Origin: Deltaproteobacteria bacterium
GTDB lineage: Bacteria > Desulfobacterota > DSM-4660 > Desulfatiglandales > HGW-15
Length of the DNA: 17,710 nt
NCBI GenBank assembly: GCA_016926135.1
Contig: JAFGPH010000540.1
Span: 1 to 17,710 of the forward strand
Direction: 5' to 3'
Within the stretch, counting starts at the first letter, position 1. Each line of letters begins with the position of its first letter. A program made the position numbers and the translations under genes. This document shows positions 1 through 8,239 of the stretch, one piece after another. The notes under the pieces are model-generated. The model was not told the DNA's origin. It saw only the letters and a list, made by a program, of their open reading frames with translations, and did no database searches.

Positions 1-1306
1 CGTAGTCCCTGAACATGTCAAAGCTCGAACAAGCCGGGGCCAGCAAAACAACATCATCGACCCGGGCCGAAGAAAAGGCTCTCCTCACGGCCTCTTCCAT
101 GTCCGACGCAGACTCCATGGGAACCACCCCGTTAAAGGCCTCGGCCAGAAGCGGGCTGGATTCCCCCAGAAGGATGACCTTCCTGACCCGGTCCTTTGCG
201 GCCTTCACCAGAGGGGCATAGTCCGCTCCCTTGTGGCGGCCCCCGGCAATGAGGAGGATCGGCCTCTCGAAACTGAGGAGGGATCTCAGCGCGGCGTCCA
301 CGTTGGTCGCCTTGGAATCGTCGTAGAAGTTCACTCCTTTGACGCTTCCTACCCATTCCACCCTGTGGGGAAGGCCACGGAACGAAAGGATCGTTTCCTG
401 GATGATCGCCGGTTCCACATCGAGGGCCAGGCCGGCGAGCACGCCCGCCATGAGATTTTGCAGGTTATGTCTCCCCGGCAGGCTGAAACCCTGAAGATCG
501 AGGTGGAAGGCTTTCTTTCCGGGGAAAGCGAGGAGCAGATTCCTTCCTTCCGCATAAGCCTGGCGGCCCTCTCCGGACTCCATGCCGTAACGCAAGACGG
601 TTGCGCCGCCTGACGGTCGGAACCGGGTCACCCTCGGATCGTCATCATTGAGGACCGCGTACTGACCGGCCCCTTGATTCCGGAAGATCTTCAGTTTGGA
701 TTCCTCATAGGCCTCGTAGGAGGGGTACCTGTCCAAATGGTCCGGGGAGATGTTGAGCAGGATCGCCACGTGGGGAGAAAAGGTCTCGGCCGTGTCGAGT
801 TGGAAACTGCTTACCTCCACCACGGCATAATCCGTCTTTTCCCCTCCGGCAACATAGTCGATCAGGGGGGTCCCGATGTTTCCACCCACAAAAACCCGGT
901 GTCCGGCCTTCTTGAGCAGGGAACCCAGAAAGGCCGTCACGGTGGACTTGCCGTTGGTCCCGGTGACCGCCACAATGGGGGTGTCCATGAATCGAGAGGC
1001 CAGTTCCATCTCTCCCAGAATGGGGATCCCTTTCCGCCCGGCCATGATCAAGGGCCCCAGGTCATGGGGAACGCCGGGACTGATGATGATGAGGTTCGAA
1101 TCCAGAAACGTCTCCGGCCGATGACCTCCGGTCTCGAGTCTCACGCCAAGCGCCGACATCTCACCGACCACCTGCTGGTCCAGTTCGTGCAACCTCTTGA
1201 CCTCACTGACCGTCACTTCGGCTCCCTGCTTCGAGAGCCACCTGGCCGTCGAAAGACCGGATCTGCCCAACCCGAGGACGGTGATCTTTCTGTGACGTAT
1301 GTCCAT
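1..1306 (-). CDS. murD: UDP-N-acetylmuramoylalanine--D-glutamate ligase MurD (partial, 3' end outside window)
   Basis: Cytoplasmic Mur ligase that adds D-glutamate to UDP-MurNAc-L-Ala using ATP. I translated the reverse strand from the ATG at 1306-1304 and it stays open to the window edge, giving 435 residues. Visible features are an N-terminal Rossmann-like segment (ITVLGLGRSGLS, about residues 8-19), the ATP loop GTNGKST (about 116-122), the Mur-ligase motif NISPDHLDR, a DDSKATN motif and the C-terminal motif APACSSFDMFRDY. Family members are about 450 residues, so only some 20-25 residues should be missing. The start fits the family N-terminus; a GGAGGG lies 11 bases upstream. A gap of about 106 bp separates it from mraY, the widest within this cluster, and I see no convincing promoter there. 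Identity is very sure. Confidence 0.96.
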   Translation of the reverse strand, partial: MDIRHRKITVLGLGRSGLSTARWLSKQGAEVTVSEVKRLHELDQQVVGEMSALGVRLETGGHRPETFLDSNLIIISPGVPHDLGPLIMAGRKGIPILGEMELASRFMDTPIVAVTGTNGKSTVTAFLGSLLKKAGHRVFVGGNIGTPLIDYVAGGEKTDYAVVEVSSFQLDTAETFSPHVAILLNISPDHLDRYPSYEAYEESKLKIFRNQGAGQYAVLNDDDPRVTRFRPSGGATVLRYGMESGEGRQAYAEGRNLLLAFPGKKAFHLDLQGFSLPGRHNLQNLMAGVLAGLALDVEPAIIQETILSFRGLPHRVEWVGSVKGVNFYDDSKATNVDAALRSLLSFERPILLIAGGRHKGADYAPLVKAAKDRVRKVILLGESSPLLAEAFNGVVPMESASDMEEAVRRAFSSARVDDVVLLAPACSSFDMFRDY

Positions 1307-1412
1307 GGGGCTCTCAGCCCTCCAGCAGCGCTCCTGACCGGTGCCCTTTTCCCCAACGTGCCCGCTTGCCGGCCATCCCTGATTGCTATGGAGTTGCCCT
1401 CCCTGCAAGGCG

Positions 1413-2492
1413 TTACCTCAGTTTCAGCGTGCTCAAGGAAAGAAGAGCCAGGATAATCGCGATGATCCAGAAGCGCACCGTCACCTTGGATTCCGGCCAG
1501 CCTTTCAGTTCAAAGTGGTGATGAATGGGGGCCATTCGGAAGATCCGGCGCCCTCCGGTCGCACGGAAGTAAGCCACCTGCAGGATCACCGAAAGGGTCT
1601 CCACCACGAATATCCCCCCTACGACAACAAGCACGATCTCCTGCTTGGTCATGACCGCAATCGTCCCCAGGGCTGCACCCAGGGGCAGGGATCCCACGTC
1701 TCCCATGAAAAGCTCCGCCGGATAGGAGTTGTACCACAGGAACCCGAGGCCTGCGCCCACGACCGTCCCGCAGATCACGGCCAGTTCTCCGGCGCCGGAC
1801 ACATAGGGAATCTGAAGGTACGTGGCGAGTTTCACGTGCCCGGCCAGGTAGCAGAAGACCATGTAGCATGTGAATGCGATCACAATGGGCCCCATGGCCA
1901 GCCCATCCAGCCCGTCGGTCAGGTTCACGGCATTGGAGGCACCCACAATGACAATGACCGCCAGAAACACATACCCCCAGCCCAGGTCGGGAGTCATGTC
2001 CTTGAAAAAGGGCACGTTGAGTCGTGAATCAAACCCCGGGTAGGCCTGGAGGATGACAGCCACCACCACCGCCACAAAGACCTGCAGGCCGAACTTCCAC
2101 TTCATCTGGAGCCCCCGGCTGTTTTTCCGGGACACCTTCAGGTAGTCGTCCACAAACCCGATCAGGCCGTAGCAGAGGACCACGAGGATCACCAGCCATA
2201 CATAGAGGTTCTTTATGTCGGCCCACAGGAGCGTGGAGGCCAGAACCACCGGCAGGACGAGACATCCTCCCATGGTGGGTGTGCCGGCCTTGCCCTTATG
2301 ATTCGGCGGGCCGTCATCCCTGATATGCTGACCCACCTGCATGACCCGGAGTCGATGGATCACCCAGGTGCCGAGGACAAACACCAGGAACAGGGAGCAA
2401 AGGGTGGCCAGGATCGTCCGGAAGGTGATGTACCGGAAGACATTCAGCCAGGACAGATCGCTATGGAAGGTGTAGATCAGTTTATAAAGCAT
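1413..2492 (-). CDS. mraY: Phospho-N-acetylmuramoyl-pentapeptide-transferase MraY
   Basis: Integral inner-membrane enzyme that transfers phospho-MurNAc-pentapeptide from UDP to undecaprenyl phosphate, making lipid I. At 359 residues it has the usual family length. Many hydrophobic helices are visible, with the MraY hallmarks: DDYLK (Asp115/Asp116), NLTDGLDG (Asp193/Asp196), FMGDVGS (Asp265) and PIHHHFE (His324-326). The ATG at 2492 lies inside the end of the upstream response-regulator gene (16-bp overlap), which suggests translational coupling. The order murF - mraY - murD is canonical except for that inserted regulator. Confidence 0.97.
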   Translation of the reverse strand: MLYKLIYTFHSDLSWLNVFRYITFRTILATLCSLFLVFVLGTWVIHRLRVMQVGQHIRDDGPPNHKGKAGTPTMGGCLVLPVVLASTLLWADIKNLYVWLVILVVLCYGLIGFVDDYLKVSRKNSRGLQMKWKFGLQVFVAVVVAVILQAYPGFDSRLNVPFFKDMTPDLGWGYVFLAVIVIVGASNAVNLTDGLDGLAMGPIVIAFTCYMVFCYLAGHVKLATYLQIPYVSGAGELAVICGTVVGAGLGFLWYNSYPAELFMGDVGSLPLGAALGTIAVMTKQEIVLVVVGGIFVVETLSVILQVAYFRATGGRRIFRMAPIHHHFELKGWPESKVTVRFWIIAIILALLSLSTLKLR

Positions 2493-2911
2493 TTTTGCGC
2501 CCTTTTCCGACCCGTTGTCCCTCTTCTCCCAATCTGCTTCGAGGACCGGGCAAGTGCTGAAAAGACCACGTCCAGAAAACTGTGGATCTGGAACGGTTTC
2601 TGTAACAACTGGAAGACCGGATGAAGGTCCTTCCCGAGATCCGAATGATCAAGCGGGTCCCCTGTCATCACGATGACCCTTTCCTTCCGGCCATCCTCTT
2701 TCATCTTCTTCAGCAATTCGATGCCGTTGAGGCCGGGCATGCGAATGTCTGTTATGAGGAGGTCAAAATGCCGGTCCCTCATCTGATGAAGCGACTCCAC
2801 GCCGTTTTTGGCCAGGGATACCTTGAAACCCTCACTGGAGAGGACATCAAACAAGAGGCTGCGGATGCCGGCCTCATCATCCACGACCAGGATGCTCTTC
2901 AACGGGCTCAT
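2477..2911 (-). CDS. Stand-alone response-regulator receiver protein (CheY-like) inside the dcw cluster
   Basis: A 144-residue protein made of one receiver domain (about residues 5-122) and a short basic tail; no DNA-binding or enzymatic output domain. Receiver landmarks are the acidic pair Asp11/Asp12, the expected phospho-acceptor Asp55 in LLITDIRMPGLNG, Thr83 in VIVMTGD, and Lys105 in LLQKPF. These residues suggest it can be phosphorylated. The tail (residues 123-144, rich in Arg/Lys) is not a known domain. A strong ribosome site (AAGGAGG, 2918-2924) sits 6 bases before the ATG, 1 bp past the murF stop. Its own 3' end overlaps mraY by 16 bp, so it is built into the operon. No histidine kinase is nearby. 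Its target is unknown; a role in tuning wall synthesis or division is only an inference from position. Confidence 0.93.
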   Translation of the reverse strand: MSPLKSILVVDDEAGIRSLLFDVLSSEGFKVSLAKNGVESLHQMRDRHFDLLITDIRMPGLNGIELLKKMKEDGRKERVIVMTGDPLDHSDLGKDLHPVFQLLQKPFQIHSFLDVVFSALARSSKQIGRRGTTGRKRAQKCFIN

Positions 2912-2912
2912 C

Positions 2913-4334
2913 TCATGCCTCCTTCACGCCTGAATTGCTCAGGAGATGGGCGACTCTTTCGAGTCCCACTCTCCTGGAGCCTTTGAGAAAAACAAGGTCG
3001 CCCTCTCTCCATCTCTCCCGGATGATGCTGGCCATTTCCTCATGAGACGCGGCGAGGGCTGTTCTCCCGTGAGAAAGGCCTTTCCGGAGGGCTCCTTCGA
3101 TCATGTCCTTCCCATGCTTTCCCATAACCACGAAAAAATCAGCCCCCAGTTCCGCGACCATCTCCCCGGCCTCCCGGTGCGCCCGTTCCGTCTCCTCTCC
3201 AAGCTCCCGCATCTCCCCGAGGCCGACGATCACGCGACCCCTCTCGGAAGACAGGGATTGCAGGGATTGCAGGGCCGCCTTCAGGGACAAAGGGTTCGAA
3301 TTGTAGGTATCGTCCACAAGGGCGGCCCCATTGGGAAGAACGCTCAGCGTGAAACGCCCTTTTACGCCCTGGAACTTGAACAGGCCCTCGGCGACATGCT
3401 CTTGCGACTCCTGGAGGGCGAGTGCGATGGCCGCCGCTCCCAAAGCGTTGAACACATTTTGATAACCGGGAATCCTCAGGCGGATGGGAATGGTCTTCCC
3501 TTGATGACAGAGATCAAAAGAGATTCCCTCTCGACCCAGATTGCGTATCGCGCCACCTCTCAGGTCATTGGTCGAACTGGTGCCGTACGTCATGATCCGC
3601 CGCTTGAAGGGGGAGGCAGCCTTCATCAGAACCTCATCATCCCCATTCAGGATGGCCAGGCCCTCCGATGACATCTTCTCCAGCAATTCCACCTTCGCCC
3701 TGGCCACGCCCATGAGATCTCCGAGTCCCTCAAGGTGGGCCCTGGCCACGTTGGTAATAAGGCCCACATCAGGGTCTGCGATCTCCGTGAGCCGCGCAAT
3801 TTCACCCCGGCGATTCATCCCCATCTCCAACACCGCTGTGCGGTGCTCCTCCCCCAGTTGAAAGAGGGTGAGGGGGAGGCCCACCAGGTTGTTGAAGTTC
3901 CCCTCGTTCTTCAGGGTCTTCCTCCCCAGGTCGAGTATGGTGGAAGCCATCTCCTTGGTGGTCGTCTTGCCCACACTCCCCGTGATCACCGCAACGGGAA
4001 TGGGGTAGCGGTGTCGCCACCACATTGCAAGTTGGCCGAGAGCCTCCAGGGTATCTGTTACCGCGATGATCGCGGCCTGAGCCCCGGATGGGATCTCCTG
4101 GCTTCGCTCTGTCTGGATGACGACGCCGGCAGATCCCCCGCGGATGGCCTCTGCGGCGAAGTCATGACCATCATGCCTCTCCCCCTTGAGTGCCCAGAAG
4201 ATCTGGCCCGGGACGACCTGTCGCGAATCGGTCCCGAGGCAGGTAAAGGCCGTCTCCCCGGAACCTCTGAAGAGATGCCCGCCTGTGGCCTCGGCAATCT
4301 CCTTTGCCGTTATGTCTCCCCACTGAGCACTCAT
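2913..4334 (-). CDS. murF: UDP-N-acetylmuramoyl-tripeptide--D-alanyl-D-alanine ligase MurF
   Basis: Cytoplasmic ATP-dependent ligase that adds D-Ala-D-Ala to UDP-MurNAc-tripeptide, completing the pentapeptide precursor used by MraY. 473 residues, normal for the family. Motifs are the ATP loop GSVGKTTT (119-126), the downstream NEGNFNN segment, VLEMGMN (Glu170), ITNVARAHLEG, and DDTYNSNP (341-348) in the C-terminal domain. The ATG overlaps the murE stop as ATGA (4331-4334), so the two are probably translationally coupled. Confidence 0.97.
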   Translation of the reverse strand: MSAQWGDITAKEIAEATGGHLFRGSGETAFTCLGTDSRQVVPGQIFWALKGERHDGHDFAAEAIRGGSAGVVIQTERSQEIPSGAQAAIIAVTDTLEALGQLAMWWRHRYPIPVAVITGSVGKTTTKEMASTILDLGRKTLKNEGNFNNLVGLPLTLFQLGEEHRTAVLEMGMNRRGEIARLTEIADPDVGLITNVARAHLEGLGDLMGVARAKVELLEKMSSEGLAILNGDDEVLMKAASPFKRRIMTYGTSSTNDLRGGAIRNLGREGISFDLCHQGKTIPIRLRIPGYQNVFNALGAAAIALALQESQEHVAEGLFKFQGVKGRFTLSVLPNGAALVDDTYNSNPLSLKAALQSLQSLSSERGRVIVGLGEMRELGEETERAHREAGEMVAELGADFFVVMGKHGKDMIEGALRKGLSHGRTALAASHEEMASIIRERWREGDLVFLKGSRRVGLERVAHLLSNSGVKEA

Positions 4335-5851
4335 CCCCGCATGGACCCGGATACCGCCAGAGCCGCCTCCCTTCTGTCATCGAATTGCCTTCTCTCTCCC
4401 CCCACGATCTGGTAATCCTCGTGCCCCTTCCCGGCGATCAGGATCAGATCCTTCCGTGCCGCCAGGGACACGGCCTTTCGGATTGCCTCTCGGCGGTCCA
4501 CCTCCGTGAAATAGCCCCTTTGAACATCCTGGCACGGGGAAGGCCAATCCAGCCTTTGGAGGCCGGAGTCTCGCACCCCTCTCTCGATCGCCGAGATGAT
4601 GGAGAGGGGTTCCTCGCTCCGGGGATTGTCCGAGGTGATGAAGACAAGGTCACTCTCTTGCCCGGCCACGAGACCCATGTCGTATCTCTTCCCCTTGTCG
4701 CGGTCCCCGCCGCACCCGAAGACGGTGATCAACCTTCCCACTGCGGAGGATCTCAGGCTTTTCAAAGTCTTCAAAAGCGCATCCGGGGTGTGCGCATAGT
4801 CAACCACCAGTGCGAGGTCGCGAGGATTCTCTACCAACTCCATCCTACCCGGGACCACGCGTAAGTCCTCAATCCCTTTCGCCACATCATCAAGACCGAT
4901 GCCCAGAGACAACGCCGCGGCAGAAGCCGCCAGTATGTTGTAAATGTTGAACTCTCCCAGCAGCGCCGACCTGATTGCCCGTGTGCCCCAGGGGGTAATC
5001 AGATCGACCTTCAGACCGGTTCTATCGGTCTGGATGGAGGCGGCCCGTACCATCCGCCCTTCCCGAACCCCGTAGGAGAGCACCGGGGCGTCCGTGAGAC
5101 CGGCCAGTTCGCTGCCTCGAGGATCATCCATGTTGATCACGGCAGCTGCCCCGGAGCCCGAAACCTGTTTTCCAAGCTCTCTGAAAAGAAGGCTCTTCGC
5201 CCTGAAGTACTCCTCCATAGTGCCGTGGTAGTCCAGATGGTCCCGGGAGAGATTGGTGAATATGGCCACCCTGAACGGGCAGTCCGAGGTTCTCTTCTGG
5301 TCGAGGGCGTGGGAGGAGACCTCCATGATCACATGGGTAACCCCGGCGTTCACCATCTCACGAACCAGCGCCGTCAGATCAAGGGATTCAGGAGTCGTGA
5401 CAGGAGCTGGGTACGTCCTTCCGGAAAAGCGGTAGTTGATGGTCCCCACGACCCCCGGTCGTGCCCCTGCCCTTTGCAGGATCGACTCCAGAAAAAAACT
5501 GGTCGTGGTCTTTCCGTTGGTTCCTGTGATTCCCACGAGATCGACTCCCCGGAAGGGGTGACCATAGAACACCATGGCGAGTCTGGACAGAGCACTCCTG
5601 GAATCACGAACGCGAACCCTGGTGGCCGTCGTCTCCCCGTCATCGATCTGCTCCCCTGCCAGGGCCACGGCCCCCCTCTCTACGGCATCCCGGAGATAGG
5701 AATGCCCATCCAGCTTTTGTCCCCTGAGGGCCACAAAGAGATATCCCTTCTGCACTTTGCGGGAGTCATAGGCAATCCCCGCGATCTCCTGATCGGGGTT
5801 TCCAACCAGTTCGTGCTCTCCCACATTCTTGAGCAATTCTGCCAGTCTCAT
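4331..5851 (-). CDS. murE: UDP-N-acetylmuramoyl-tripeptide ligase MurE, predicted meso-diaminopimelate type
   Basis: Adds the third residue of the peptidoglycan stem peptide to UDP-MurNAc-L-Ala-D-Glu. From the ATG at 5851 the protein has 506 residues, the usual length. Seen are GTNGKTT (ATP loop, 110-116), TTPESLDL, SSHALDQKR, NLSRDHLDYHGT, the lysine in YFRAKSLLF expected to be carbamylated (Lys219), and DNPR (408-411). DNPR is the established signature of meso-DAP specificity rather than L-lysine. The frame stays open upstream to 5905, but the 5851 start matches the family N-terminus (MRLAELL) and has GGAGG 8-9 bases before it. There is a gap of about 58 bp to ftsI and an ATGA overlap with murF. 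Confidence 0.96.
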   Translation of the reverse strand: MRLAELLKNVGEHELVGNPDQEIAGIAYDSRKVQKGYLFVALRGQKLDGHSYLRDAVERGAVALAGEQIDDGETTATRVRVRDSRSALSRLAMVFYGHPFRGVDLVGITGTNGKTTTSFFLESILQRAGARPGVVGTINYRFSGRTYPAPVTTPESLDLTALVREMVNAGVTHVIMEVSSHALDQKRTSDCPFRVAIFTNLSRDHLDYHGTMEEYFRAKSLLFRELGKQVSGSGAAAVINMDDPRGSELAGLTDAPVLSYGVREGRMVRAASIQTDRTGLKVDLITPWGTRAIRSALLGEFNIYNILAASAAALSLGIGLDDVAKGIEDLRVVPGRMELVENPRDLALVVDYAHTPDALLKTLKSLRSSAVGRLITVFGCGGDRDKGKRYDMGLVAGQESDLVFITSDNPRSEEPLSIISAIERGVRDSGLQRLDWPSPCQDVQRGYFTEVDRREAIRKAVSLAARKDLILIAGKGHEDYQIVGGERRQFDDRREAALAVSGSMRG

Positions 5852-5909
5852 CCCTTGCCCCTCCGCCCCGTAGGTTACTGTGCTGCGTCCGCAGACCCGC
5901 CGCACGCCG

Positions 5910-7874
5910 CTACTGGGGAGGCGAAAAGCTGACCCGTACCAGGGTGACTCGGTCCAGGGGCAAACCCGGTTCGGGGGTTTGTCCCACCGCCAATCCCGTT
6001 CCCTCTACCGCCACCTTCAGCCCCAGTGCCTTTCCCCCCTTGAGGACTTCCCGCATGGTTTGGCCCGTAAAGTCGGGGACGGTATCCGGCTCGCTCTGGG
6101 CCGTTTGGATTCCTGTGCCCTCGGTCTTCTCCCCAGCCGACGGCGTCTGGGGAGGAACATCGGCCTCCGAGGTTCTGACCTGCGGATTCACCCGCAGGTG
6201 GTTGAGGGTCCAGGCCCCGACCATTCTGAAGATGGGTGCCGCCACGACACCTCCGTAGGGGATCCCCTCCGGATCATCGACAACAACGACCATGGTGAGC
6301 CTCGGCTGGTCCGTGGGCACGAAGCCCGCAAAGACGGCCATGTGATCCTTTTTGGAGTATGCCCTGGTTCTGGGATCCACCTTCTGGGCGGTCCCGGTCT
6401 TGCCCGCGGCCCTGTACCCCGTTATGGCCGCCAGCTTCGCGGTTCCCTTCTCGCTCACCACGTTCTCCAGGATCTGGACGGCCTTCTGCGCAACCTCGGG
6501 CGAGAGAACCCTTCTCACAACCTGCGGATGGAACTCTTTCATGATCCGCCCTTGCTGATCCTTGATAGTCTTCACCACAAAGGGCCGCATGAGCACCCCA
6601 TGGTTTGCTATGGCCGACATGGCCATGACCAGTTGGAGCGAGGTGACCGTGATGCCCTGCCCGAAGAAGACAGTCGCCTTCTCAATCTCCCGGGCGTTCT
6701 TGGGGGAACGGATAACGCCTTCCTGTTCTCCCAGAAGGTCGATCCCCGTTTTCTCCCCGAATCCGAATTTCTTCAGATAGTCGTAGAACCTCCTGTAACC
6801 CAGCCTTTGGCCGATCTTGATCGCCCCAATATTGCTCGAAACCGTCACGATCTCGGAAACGGTGAGAGAACCGTATTTCTTGGCGTCATGTTCGTGAATC
6901 ACGTGGTTGCCGATCGGATACGCACCGTTCTCGCAGTGGAAAGCCGTCTGAGGGCCCGCGACTCCCTTGTCCATGGCCGCGGCCATCACGAATGCCTTGA
7001 GGGTTGATCCCGGTTCGTAGCAGTCGGTAATGGTCTTGTTCTTCCACGTGGAGGGAGGGTATCTTTCGAAGATATTGGGGTTGTAAAGGGGCGCGACCGC
7101 CATTGCCAGGATTTCCCCTGTCCTCGGGTCGACAACGATGCAGTGAGCGTTCTTGGCCTTCGTTCTTTCCACAACCTCCCTGAGCGCCTGCTCGGCTTTG
7201 TACTGAATATCCTTGTCAATGGTCAGGACCAGGTGATGCATTTCGTGTCCGGCCATGACGGGCCTGCTGATATAGAAGGGCCGCCTCAGGGCATCCCGCA
7301 TCTGAACAAGGGTATAATCAGGGCCTTTGAGAAGGTGTTCGTATTTCGCTTCCAGCCCCTCCAGACCCTGATTGTCCGCGCCCGCAAAACCGATGAGCTG
7401 GGCCCCGATCTCTTTCCCGGGGTAGTATCTCCTTGATTCAGGGGTCATGCCCACCCCTTCCAGCTTCAGCGCAAGCACTTGCCTGGCCATCTCAGGGGCC
7501 ACTTTCCGTGCGATCCACACAAAGGGGCGCCTGCTTTCGAGAAGGCCCAGGACCGTTCCCTGCTTCATGTCCAGGGTTCTGGCCAGTAGAGCCGCGGCAT
7601 GGCGCTTGTTTGCTATCTGGTTCGGGTGGGCGTAAACGGATGCGACTTCCACGGTAATGGCCAGTTCATGACCTTCCCTGTCATAGATGGTGCCTCTCTT
7701 GGGAGGGAGCTTTACGATTCCCCTGTAGCCGGCAACGGCGATGGAGGCCAGTCTTTCCTTTTCAAGGACCTGAAGCTGGTAGGCTCTCGCCAAAATGACA
7801 GCCAATCCGGTCAAGAAGACGAACGCGACCAGGGTGATTCGGAATCTAATCCATTTTTTCTCCTTGACCTTCAT
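5910..7874 (-). CDS. ftsI: Division-specific class B penicillin-binding protein (FtsI/PBP3) with C-terminal PASTA domain
   Basis: Septal transpeptidase that crosslinks peptidoglycan, anchored in the inner membrane with its catalytic part in the periplasm. 654 residues: a basic N-terminus and one transmembrane segment (about 11-31), the PBP dimerisation region (RGTIYDREG, about 60-68), and the transpeptidase domain with SxxK as Ser290-TLK293, SSN (346-348) and KTGT (492-495). A low-complexity linker (about 568-597) leads to one PASTA domain (about 598-651, starting VPDFTGQTMREVL). The start codon overlaps the ftsL stop as ATGA (7871-7874). PASTA tails are common in Gram-positive and some deltaproteobacterial PBPs; E. 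coli FtsI lacks one. Confidence 0.96.
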   Translation of the reverse strand: MKVKEKKWIRFRITLVAFVFLTGLAVILARAYQLQVLEKERLASIAVAGYRGIVKLPPKRGTIYDREGHELAITVEVASVYAHPNQIANKRHAAALLARTLDMKQGTVLGLLESRRPFVWIARKVAPEMARQVLALKLEGVGMTPESRRYYPGKEIGAQLIGFAGADNQGLEGLEAKYEHLLKGPDYTLVQMRDALRRPFYISRPVMAGHEMHHLVLTIDKDIQYKAEQALREVVERTKAKNAHCIVVDPRTGEILAMAVAPLYNPNIFERYPPSTWKNKTITDCYEPGSTLKAFVMAAAMDKGVAGPQTAFHCENGAYPIGNHVIHEHDAKKYGSLTVSEIVTVSSNIGAIKIGQRLGYRRFYDYLKKFGFGEKTGIDLLGEQEGVIRSPKNAREIEKATVFFGQGITVTSLQLVMAMSAIANHGVLMRPFVVKTIKDQQGRIMKEFHPQVVRRVLSPEVAQKAVQILENVVSEKGTAKLAAITGYRAAGKTGTAQKVDPRTRAYSKKDHMAVFAGFVPTDQPRLTMVVVVDDPEGIPYGGVVAAPIFRMVGAWTLNHLRVNPQVRTSEADVPPQTPSAGEKTEGTGIQTAQSEPDTVPDFTGQTMREVLKGGKALGLKVAVEGTGLAVGQTPEPGLPLDRVTLVRVSFSPPQ

Positions 7875-8236
7875 TGCAGGATGATAATTTGCTCAGGCGA
7901 AGCCGTTTTGAGACCCATTTGCCGTGTGGCATCTTCCAGATGTTGAGGAGATTTCAGAAAGGCCAGTTCCAGCCTGAACTTCTGGTTGAGTTCCTTCAGT
8001 CTCAATTCTTCCTGCTGCAACCGGCTCAGATCGTACCCTATCTGTGTTCCTTCGAAATTCGACCACACATAGCCTATGCCGCTCCCCATGAAGACCAGGA
8101 GCATGAGGGTCACGAGGAAAATCTGGCGCGGATGGAGGCGGAGATGGCCTTTCCTTCGCCTTGAGTTCTTAATCCTGATGCCGGTCTTCGTGTTGCGCTC
8201 CCCTTCGACCTCTTCGGCTCTCTTCGGTCTGACCAT
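7871..8236 (-). CDS. ftsL: Cell division protein FtsL
   Basis: Small bitopic divisome protein that acts with FtsB/FtsQ and activates the FtsWI synthase. The 121-residue product has a highly basic cytoplasmic N-terminus (1-36), one transmembrane helix (about 38-58), and a periplasmic heptad-like helix (about 66-98, IGYDLSRLQQEELRLKELNQ) typical of FtsL coiled coils. Sequence conservation in this family is low, so the call rests on topology, length and the place between rsmH and ftsI. The ATG follows the rsmH stop by 3 bases. Confidence 0.9.
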   Translation of the reverse strand: MVRPKRAEEVEGERNTKTGIRIKNSRRRKGHLRLHPRQIFLVTLMLLVFMGSGIGYVWSNFEGTQIGYDLSRLQQEELRLKELNQKFRLELAFLKSPQHLEDATRQMGLKTASPEQIIILQ

Positions 8237-8239
8237 GGC

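Noticed and set aside
1307..1412. Gap between mraY and murD, considered as a place for a small gene or promoter
   Set aside because: No start with a ribosome site and no good -35/-10 pair; it is likely just spacer.
674..1456. 260-codon plus-strand open frame
   Set aside because: Antisense to murD, which has its full motif set on the minus strand.
5880..7007. 375-codon plus-strand open frame
   Set aside because: Antisense to ftsI, whose catalytic motifs are all present; the translation is Gly/Arg/His-rich and matches nothing.
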